The notes under the pieces were generated by a model. That model made no database searches. It was given only the letters and a program-made list of their open reading frames with translations, and was not told the DNA's origin. From an uncultured Oscillospiraceae bacterium (lineage in GTDB: Bacteria > Bacillota > Clostridia > Oscillospirales > Oscillospiraceae): 15,040 nucleotides of DNA. The stretch covers positions 1 to 15,040 of the forward strand of contig CAAGBT010000087.1 of assembly GCA_900768135.1 (NCBI GenBank), in the 5' to 3' direction. Of this stretch, positions 1 to 7,300 are shown piece after piece; positions within the stretch are counted from its first letter, which is position 1; every line of letters begins with the position of its first letter. The position numbers and the translations under genes are program-made.

Positions 1-41
1 AGCCCGGACACCACGCCGCCTGTTACAAAAATGTACTTCAT
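1..41 (-). CDS. pyrG: CTP synthase, N-terminal fragment (runs off the window)
   Basis: CTP synthase makes CTP from UTP, ATP and glutamine in the cytoplasm, the last step of pyrimidine nucleotide synthesis. Only the first 13 codons lie in the window and read MKYIFVTGGVVSG, the very conserved start of the PyrG synthetase domain (its nucleotide-binding loop continues with a GLGKG-type sequence outside the window). The start is the ATG at 41-39: a GGGAG Shine-Dalgarno lies 9 nt upstream, whereas an in-frame ATG at 50-48 abuts that same purine run with no spacing. A consensus promoter lies just upstream, giving a short leader of about 26 nt. The identification rests on 13 residues, but this N-terminus is highly distinctive. 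Confidence 0.88.
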   Translation of the reverse strand, partial: MKYIFVTGGVVSG

Positions 42-73
42 CCCCGCCATCTCCCTATAAAAAATATGTTCCG

Positions 74-102
74 ATAGTACACCCGGCCAGCGGCGGTGTC
101 AA
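74..102 (-). promoter_or_regulatory. SigA-type promoter of pyrG
   Basis: On the minus strand TTGACA (102-97) is followed after 17 nt by TACTAT (79-74): a perfect -35 box, ideal spacing and a 5/6 -10 box. Transcription would begin near 67. There is no room for the long attenuating leader that controls pyrG in Bacillus, although the short leader might still permit reiterative-start control. This is not testable here. Confidence 0.8.
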
Positions 103-293
103 TGCGGCAAAACGTGGATATTTGCGCCGTTTTTCCGGGCAATATGGAGAATTTCGGAGAAATCGTCCCAGTTCCGAAACTTTCTCTTGCATTTCCGATT
201 TCAGCGTGGTATGGTAGGGTTGGTCTCATCCGTTCGGGCGGGCCGCTTCGTTCTGCCCGGCAGATACCGGCGGAAGAAAATCCGTATTCTCTC

Positions 294-323
294 TTGACAA
301 AAGCCGCCGCCGTATAGTATAAT
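294..323 (+). promoter_or_regulatory. SigA-type promoter of tRNA-Cys
   Basis: TTGACA at 294-299, an 18-nt spacer and TATAAT at 318-323. Both boxes match the consensus completely, as expected for a stable-RNA gene. The predicted start is near 330, about 9 nt before the mature tRNA end. Confidence 0.85.
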
Positions 324-338
324 GTTTTTTGCTGACAC

Positions 339-413
339 GGTGACATAGCCAAGTGGTAAGGCAAGGGTCTGCAAAACCCTCATTCCCCAGTTCAAATCTG
401 GGTGTCACCTCCA
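339..413 (+). tRNA. tRNA-Cys (anticodon GCA)
   Basis: A complete cloverleaf can be drawn. Acceptor stem GGTGACA (339-345) pairs with TGTCACC (403-409). The D-arm contains GCC/GGC around AAGTGGTAA. Anticodon stem AGGGT/ACCCT (364-368/376-380) encloses loop CTGCAAA with anticodon GCA at 371-373. The variable loop is 5 nt (381-385). T-stem CCCAG/CTGGG (386-390/398-402) encloses TTCAAAT. The discriminator is T410 and the CCA end is encoded at 411-413. It is a single-gene unit with its own promoter and terminator. Confidence 0.97.
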
Positions 414-417
414 GAGC

Positions 418-453
418 AAAAGTCTTGCAATCTCAACGGTTGCAAGACTTTTT
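418..453 (+). terminator. Intrinsic terminator of tRNA-Cys
   Basis: A perfect 13-bp inverted repeat, AAAAGTCTTGCAA (418-430) and TTGCAAGACTTTT (440-452), with a 9-nt loop, ending in a T-run directly after the tRNA. The matching A-run on the other side could also let it work on the minus strand. Confidence 0.85.
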
Positions 454-471
454 GCGTTGCGGAGAGGGACG

Positions 472-494
472 TTTTTCCCCTATTTTTTCCCCTA
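472..494. repeat. Two tandem copies of a T5-6 CCCCTA motif
   Basis: TTTTTCCCCTA (472-482) is followed immediately by TTTTTTCCCCTA (483-494). It lies between the tRNA-Cys terminator and the terminator of the minus-strand RNA. Its role is unknown. Because tRNA 3' flanks are favoured integration sites, it could be a scar or an integrase arm-type site, but no integrase is present in the window. Confidence 0.4.
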
Positions 495-517
495 CACGGT
501 CGGCGCGCATCAAAAAG

Positions 518-561
518 AATAGCCCCCGGCTGCCGTTGTCTTCATGCAGCCAGGGGCTATT
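518..561 (-). terminator. Intrinsic terminator of the minus-strand RNA
   Basis: AATAGCCCCTGGCTGC (561-546 read on the minus strand) pairs with GCAGCCGGGGGCTATT (533-518). This is a 16-bp stem with one mismatch and a 12-nt loop, followed on the minus strand by the T-rich CTTTTTG. The plus-strand side has no comparable T-run, so the direction is minus. Confidence 0.8.
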
Positions 562-725
562 CATGATTCTTGGTATCTAACATCGTTGGATACCTCTCTT
601 TCTGCGGATTCCGCGCGCTGAGAATTTCGTCTGTCCGGGTTTCCACTCTCGCTTTTATCAAAACGCACCGGAGTGCGGTGATCGCCGATGCTGACGGCGG
701 ACAGTTGAGAGGGCGGCGGGAAAGC

Positions 726-764
726 TCAGCGCCTTGCCCATAAGGAGTGAAGTTCGTGGTACAT
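726..764 (-). CDS. Possible 12-residue leader peptide inside the structured RNA
   Basis: ATG at 764-762 opens MYHELHSLWARR and stops with TGA at 728-726. A purine-rich AAAGGGTGAG lies about 8 nt upstream and could serve as a ribosome binding site. The last Arg codon and the stop fall within the 8-bp long-range stem (725-732), so translation would disturb the fold in the manner of leader-peptide attenuation. That is inference: there is no structural gene downstream on this strand and the ORF is short enough to arise by chance. Confidence 0.25.
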   Translation of the reverse strand: MYHELHSLWARR

Positions 765-788
765 TGGACTCACCCTTTCTGTACCATT

Positions 789-817
789 AAGATAGCAGAT
801 TTTTCCCGCAAAAGCAA
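789..817 (-). promoter_or_regulatory. Extended -10 promoter of the minus-strand RNA
   Basis: On the minus strand TTGCTT (817-812), a 17-nt spacer and TGC-TATCTT (-10 at 794-789, with the TGn extension) predict a start near 782, exactly at the 5' hairpin of the RNA. The -35 matches only 3/6, but the extended -10 compensates. Confidence 0.55.
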
Positions 818-892
818 TGCGCGGTATGCATAAACATTCGCAGATTTCCGCTGTACATTGATACAAATATGCGGCGCAGAGGCCGCTTTGTC

Positions 893-922
893 TTGACGCG
901 GCGGCTGGCGGCGTGATATGAT
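893..922 (+). promoter_or_regulatory. SigA-type promoter facing the large surface-protein gene
   Basis: TTGACG (893-898), an 18-nt spacer and TATGAT (917-922), 5/6 matches in each box. Predicted start near 929. It diverges from the promoter of the minus-strand RNA about 75 nt away. Confidence 0.6.
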
Positions 923-928
923 AAACCT

Positions 929-1015
929 GTTGCGGAACACAAAAGGCGCGCGGCGCGCCGCACGCGACTGGAAGACAGAAAAGGAAGAACGGCGGCGTTT
1001 GCCGCCGCTTTTTTT
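929..1015 (+). ncRNA. Candidate short transcript: small RNA or attenuated leader
   Basis: The promoter at 893-922 and the terminator at 990-1015 delimit about 87 nt. The stretch includes a GC palindrome (GGCGCGC/GCGCGCC, 945-959). There is no convincing ORF: the one in this stretch starts inside the -10 box and has no ribosome binding site. Either the transcript is a stand-alone small RNA, or it is the early part of the leader of the gene at 1318, with the terminator as an attenuator. I do not recognise a family. Confidence 0.35.
990..1015 (+). terminator. Intrinsic terminator or attenuator
   Basis: CGGCGGC (990-996), loop GTTT, GCCGCCG (1001-1007), then C and seven T residues (1009-1015). 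It is a textbook plus-strand terminator about 70 nt after a promoter start and 300 nt before the next gene. Confidence 0.8.
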
Positions 1016-1302
1016 GCCGTTTCAGCGCCGGAAGGAGGAGAAATCCACAAGACGCGGACAAACGGCGCGGAAGCATGGGCGAAACGGGCCTTGTTGCACT
1101 TGCGCAGAATTTTGCACAAAAAACGGAAAACTTCTATAGCTTTTGCCGGAAGGATATGGTATACTCAAGAACGATCAAATGGCGCGCAGTGCGCCGCGCA
1201 GGTCATGGCGGGGGGGGAGACCCGCAAATCTGTCCGGGGAGGCGATGGCGCGCAAAAATTTGACAGCCCCTGCACACGCACGAATCAGAAATGATGAAAC
1301 AC
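1016..1302 (+). other. Non-coding upstream region of the PHP/SLH gene
   Basis: No convincing gene or known riboswitch is seen. It holds a possible extended -10 promoter (1157-1165), a GGCGC/GCGCC hairpin near 1181-1195 and a run of eight G residues (1210-1217). The leader from about 1172 to the start codon would be roughly 145 nt, long enough for regulation, but I could not fit it to a known element. Confidence 0.4.
1157..1165 (+). promoter_or_regulatory. Possible extended -10 promoter of the PHP/SLH gene
   Basis: TGG-TATACT at 1157-1165 matches an extended -10 element (5/6 plus TGn). No good -35 box is found at 16-18 nt. The predicted start is near 1172. Confidence 0.4.
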
Positions 1303-1317
1303 AGGAGGAAAAGTAGA

Positions 1318-4300
1318 ATGAGAAAACAGCTCAAGCGCTGGTGTTCTCTGCTGCTCACGCTGGTGATGGTAGTATCTCTGCTGCCGACCGCCGTGTTTGC
1401 AGCCGACGGCGAGGCGCAGACCTACAGCAAGGTCACGCAGGAGCCCGAGGATTGGTCCGGTATCTACCTGATCGTGTCCGAAGGCGACAAGCTGATCATG
1501 GACGGTTCCCGCGATACGCTTGACGGCGAAGGGAACAAGGTCGATGTAACGATCGCCGACGGCAAGATCAGCGGGAATTACGCGCAATATACCTTCACCG
1601 TTGAACCGATGACAGGCGGCTATGCCATCAAGTCTGCAAGCGGGAAGTATATTTCGGGAACAGCCACAAAAAACAGACTGAACAGCAGCGATACACCACA
1701 GCTGAACACGATCACATTTGAAAACGGCAAAACGATCATCACCAGCAACGGGACAACGCTGCAATACAACAATGCAGCGACGAACGGCACAAGATTCCGT
1801 TACTATAAGGCTCAGAATCAACAGCCGATCGCCCTCTATAAGCTCGAAGCAGCAGCCCAGCAGCAGGTCGCAACCCCGACTGCTTCTCCCGCAGCGGGCG
1901 AGGTAGTCAAGGGTACGCAGATCACGTTCTCCTGCACAACGCCTGGCGCGACCATCCTTTATGCGACGGACGGGAAGACCTTTAGCGAAGGCACAACGGC
2001 GACTGTGAATGAAGATGTCACCTTCACCGTCAAGGCCACGAAGGACGGCATGACCAACAGCAACACGGCGACGTTCGCCTACACCGTGAAGGCTGAAGAA
2101 CCGACGCCCACGCCCGGCGCGCTGTTCAAGGACGGCGAGCAGATCGTCATCTACAACCCAGCTAACATGAAGGCCCTGTCCACTGAATACTCCGGCTTCT
2201 ACAACAAGGGCACGGATGTGACGCTGACGAACGGCACGCTGACCGGCTACACCGAGGCTGACGTCTGGACGGTCGGCGTCAACGCGGACGGCACCTACAC
2301 CTTCTCTACCAGCGAGGGCAAGAAGCTCTCCATGGGCGAGAAGTATACCAGCACACCGCTGGACGATGTGAATACCGAGTGGAAGGTCACTGCGGCTGCA
2401 ACGACCGGCTGCTATTACATCCAGAACGCCGTGCGCGGCAACTATCTGGAGTGGTACGCCGATAAGAACAACTGGAGCAGCTACAGCAGCATCGGTAACA
2501 ACGAGCTGCTGTTTGCGCAGGCGTTCTACCGCGTCCGCAAGAGCGGCATCGTGACCAGCCTGTCCGACGGCGACACGGTCGTGGTCTTCAACCCGGCCAA
2601 CGGCAAGGCCCTGTCCACCGAGTACTCCGGTTTCTATAACAAGGGTACGGATGTGACGCTGGCAGACGGCAAGCTGTCCGGCTACACCAAGGCCGACATC
2701 TGGACCGTCGGCGTCAACGCGGACGGCACCTACACGTTCTCCACCAGCGAGGGCAAGAAGCTCTCCATGGATACGGGTTATACCAGCACGCCGCTCGATA
2801 AGGTAAACGACGCATGGAACGTCACGGCTGCGAAGACCGAAAACTGCTTCTATATCCAGAACGCCGCACGCGGCAACTATCTGGAGTGGTACGCCGAGAA
2901 GAACAACTGGAGCAGCTACAGCAGAATCGGCGATGAGGCGCTGTTTGCCCAGCAGTTCTATCTGGTCGTGGACGACGGCGGCTCCGATGAACCCTCCGGC
3001 GATCTGCCCAAGCCCGGCGACAAGTTCGTGATCTACAACCAGAACGCACAGGCGGTTCTGGCGGCGGAGAACGATTCCAAGTCCATTGAAAAGGCGGCAG
3101 CCACCGTCGAGAACGGCAAGGCCACCCCGGCGAACGGCGCTGTTGTGTTCACCGTCGAGCAGAACGGCGAATACCTCCGCTTCAAGAGCGAAGCCTATGG
3201 CTATCTCTGTTCCAACGGCACCGGCAACAACGCGTTCTACAGCAGCGAGGCCTCCAACGATGCCGATTGGCTCGTCCGCACCTGCTCCGGCGGCGTGGGC
3301 GGCTACGAGATGGAGAGCCGCACGGCGAAGTTCAACAATAAGTATAGCCAGTGGTTGGAGTACTATTCCGATTCGTTCAAGACCTACAGCATGGATAAGA
3401 GCAAGGTCACGGATTACACCATCTACTCCTTCTTCTTCTATCCCGTGGCGGACGGCGTGAATGTGGACGGCGGCCTTGTCGTGCAGCCCACCATCACCTT
3501 CCCCGAAACCATGCTCCCGGCCTATGTCGGCAGCGATTACGAGTTTGAACTCCAGATCGACACGATCTATGAAATCGACAATCCGTGGATCGAGTACAGC
3601 GTGAAGAAGGCCGACGGAACATACATCCCCGGCTATCTCAGCGAGCTGCAGGGCAACACGGACGTGGAGGTTCTGGACGACTTCACCACCGGCAAGGGCC
3701 GCGTTCATATCACGGTCTTTGATACGGACGTTGCTGAGGCGGCCAAGGCTGGCAACAAGATGACCCTGACCTTTGCGTTCAAGGATATCAAGGGCAACGA
3801 GGCCAGAGCGTCCTACACCGTTAAGATCCTCGACGAGCCGGTCATCTCCAACGTGACCCCGGCGCAGGGTGCGCAGACCGGCACGGAAAAGAAGCCGGTG
3901 ATCTCTGCGGAGATCGCAAACGCCGGTGAAGCTCCCACCGTGACCATGACGGTCAACAACGAGACGGTCAATGCGTCCTACGCGAACGGCAAGGTCACCT
4001 ACACCCCGGCTGCCGATCTGGCGGACGGCAAGGTCACGGTAACTGTGACGGTCAAGCGCGCGGACAACAAGGAAAGCAGCAAGACCTGGAGCTTCACCAT
4101 CGGCGAGGCGCTGTTCCAGAAGTACTTCGGCCAGCTGCACTCCCACACGCAGTACTCCGACGGCGCGGGCTCGCTGGAAAGCGCACTGAGCTACATCAAG
4201 AGCATCCCCGATCAGGACAACATCGACTTTGTTGCCTTTACCGACCATTCCAACTACTTTGACAAGTCCGGCGCTGCCAACCCCGAGGGCGCGCTCTACG

Positions 4301-7300
4301 ACATGAGCAAGGCAACGGAATACAGCCAGCAGACCTGGAAGTCCTATAAGGACGCGGTCGCCGCGTTCAATGCGGATAACGCGGGCAGCATGGTCGCCAT
4401 CGCGGGCTTTGAAATGACGTGGTCCGGCGGCCCGGGTCATATCAACACCTTCAATACCCCCGGTATCGTTTCCCGCAACAACACCACGCTCAACAACAAG
4501 ACCAAGGATGCCGGCCTGCAGGCTTACTACAAGCTTCTGTCGCAGCAGGAGGGCGTGAACTCCATCAGCCAGTTCAACCATCCCGGTACGACCTTCGGCA
4601 ACTTCATCGACTTCGGTTATTGGGATGCTGTGGTTGACACCCGTATGTACATGGTCGAAGTCGGCAACGGCGAGGGCCAGATCGGCGCAGGCGGCTACTA
4701 TCCCAGCTACGAGCAGTACATCATGGCGCTCGACAAGGGCTGGCACGTTGCCCCGACGAACAACCAGGATAACCACAAGGGCCGCTGGGGCAACGCCAAC
4801 GACGCCCGCGATGTTATCCTGACCGACGACTTCACCGAGGACGGCATCTACAGCGCCATCCGCGCGCGCCGTATGTACGCCACCGAGGACAAGAACCTTG
4901 AGATCGACTACACCGTGAACGGCAACATGATGGGTTCCATCATCGACGTTCCGGAAAAGCTGAACTTCGAGATCTCCTTCAACGATCCCGACCGCACCGA
5001 TTCCATCGCCAAGGTCGAGCTGGTCGTCAACTCCGGCAAGGTCGCCTATACCTGGGACAGCGCTGCGGATCTTGCCAAGGGTTCCGTCAGCGTGGAACTT
5101 GCGCCTGAGTACACCTACTACTTCGTCCGCGTCACCGAGGGCGACGGCGATCTCGCCGTGACCGCTCCTGTGTGGGTCGGCGAGAGCCTGAAGCTCGGCA
5201 TCTCCAAGGCTGAGTGCGGCACCTCCACGCCGGTCACCGACGAAGAGCTGACCATCACCACCACGCTCTTCAACAGCGAGGCGAAGGATGCTGCCATCAA
5301 GTCCCTGACCTACACCATCGGCAATGAGACGATCGGCACGGACACCACCGGCTACACGCTGGCTGCCAGCAGCACGCAGGACGTGGTATTCAAGTACACC
5401 CCGACCAAGGCGCGCGTGATGACCGTCAAGATTACCGCCGTGATCGAGCAGGATGGCAAGGAATACACCTTTACCAAGGATGTGACGCTCGACGTTCTGG
5501 ACGCGGCTTCGCTGGTCTATATCGGCATCGATGCTTCCCACTACAACGAGTATGTTGCAGGCAACTACAAGGATTCCATGGGCAACTTCGGCGAGCTTGC
5601 CGCCAAGTACTCCGTGCGTACCGTCACGCTCAAGACCAGCGAGGAGCTGATCGCGGCCTGCAGCAACGCCAAGTACAAGGCGCTCATCCTGACGGCTCCT
5701 TCCCGCCGTCTCGAGGCAGCGCAGGCTGACCCGAAGACCTATTCCCCAGAAGAACTGTACGCCATCAAGACGTTCAACGACAATGGCGGCACCGTGATCC
5801 TCGCCGGCTGGTCCGACAACTACGAGAACTACCCGGTCATTCAGAACAATCCGGCCATCAAGCACATGGCTGCGACGCAGAACGAGGTTCTGGCGGCCCT
5901 TGGCTCCAGCCTCCGCATTTCTGACGATGCGACCTATGACGATGTCCGCTCCGCAGCCGACGGCGTGGACAAGTGGAGACTCTACTTCTCGGCCTACAAT
6001 ATGGACAACCCGCTTCTGAACGGCGTGGAGTTTGACGCGGAGCATCCGTTCGACAAGCTCTACACCGAGCGCTTCAGCCACTACGGCGGCGCGTCCATCT
6101 ACGCGGTCGATGCAAGCGGCAACCCGACCTCTACGCTGCCCGCAACGGTCAGCCCCGTGGTCTACGGCCACGCGACGACCTACTCCGTGGACGTTGACAG
6201 CGACGGCCTCGGCGGCGCGGGTATCCCGAAGTACACCTTCGCGGAGAATGACAACCGCCTGATGGTCATGGCGACCGAGCAGCTTGCAGGCAAGGGCCAG
6301 ATCATTGTCTCCGGCGCGGCCTTCATGTCCAACTTCGAGGTGCAGTATCAGGCTTCTGACAACGGCGCCGAGAAGAACTATTCCAACTACAAGATCTGCG
6401 AGAATCTGGTTTCTCGGTTCAACCAGACCAGGATCACCCCGATTGCTGAAGTTCAGGCAGAACCGGATGAGGGCGTGAAGTACACCATCGAGGGCATCGT
6501 GACCTCCAACGCCTCCGGCTATGACAAGGATACCGCGTTCTTCGACTGCATCTACGTGCAGGACGACACTGCCGGCATCAACGCCTTCCCGGTCGCCGGC
6601 AACTTCAAGATCGGCGATAAGGTGCGCATCACCGGCACCACGTCCTCCTATCAGGGCGAGCGTCAGATCGCTGTGACGAGCATCGAGAAGATCGCCAATG
6701 CGCAGGCGCCCGCGCCCAAGGCCGTGACCGCCGCACATCTTGAAAACCAGGGCTATCTCGGCAGCCTTGTAACGGTGGAAGGCACGGCAACGAAGATCGA
6801 GTATTCCAACGGCCTCATCCAGACCATCATGGTCAAGGATGCCTCCGGCAAGGAAGCGCGCGTCTTCATCGACGGCTATATCACCACCGCCAAGGACGTT
6901 GAGAACGCCAAGGTCGGCTGCCATGTGAAGGCCACCGGTCTTGCGTCCTACGACAACACCTTCGTTCTTGAGGACGGCACGCCCGTCTATCAGCGCATCC
7001 GTATCCGCAACCGCGCGGACGTCGTCTGCACGGAGAATACGACGCCCGTTACGCCCGACAAGCCGTACTATCCCACGCAGCCCACGCAGCCCGGCAAACC
7101 CGATGAGCCTTCCGTGAAGCTCCCGTTCATCGATGTGAACGCGAACGACTGGTTCTACGGCGATGTGGAATACGTTTATACGAAGGGCATCATGAGCGGC
7201 ACCGGCGCAACGATCTTTGATCCGAACAGCCAGCTCACCCGCGGCATGATCGTTACGATCCTCTACCGCATGGAGAAGGAGCCTGCCGTTTCCGGCGCGA

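Larger units (their letters stand above)
512..782 (-). ncRNA. Candidate free-standing structured RNA, family not recognised
   Basis: On the minus strand a promoter (817-789) is followed by about 270 nt of RNA closed by a strong terminator (561-512), with no open reading frame downstream before pyrG at 41. Seen pairings in window coordinates: 5' hairpin GGTACA/TGTACC (780-785 with 758-763); long-range stem 725-732 with 615-622 (CGCTGAG-type, 8 bp); nested stem 698-704 with 631-637 (7 bp); a local hairpin CGCAC-TCCG-GTGCG near 662-677; and a hairpin 572-594. In addition CUCUC at 711-707 can pair with GAGAG at 650-646, which would cross the 7-bp stem and make a pseudoknot. This density of nested complementarity with its own promoter and terminator argues for a functional RNA. 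It may be a known class that I cannot name from memory (raiA-type RNA is one to test) or a riboswitch-like leader that has lost its gene. Confidence 0.6.

Noticed and set aside
557..583. Eight-residue minus-strand ORF (MLDTKNHE) near the end of the structured RNA
   Set aside because: Very short, its start is in a hairpin loop and its stop is in the terminator stem; most likely chance.
512..790. Known metal or cofactor riboswitch (for example M-box) for the minus-strand RNA
   Set aside because: I could not match the conserved core of any class I know, and no gene follows downstream; left as unassigned structured RNA.
918..1139. 73-codon plus-strand ORF
   Set aside because: Its ATG lies inside the -10 box of the promoter at 893-922 and it reads through a strong terminator.
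1075..1263. 62-codon plus-strand ORF before the PHP/SLH gene
   Set aside because: Poor ribosome binding site, spans the proposed promoter and G-run, no recognisable protein features.
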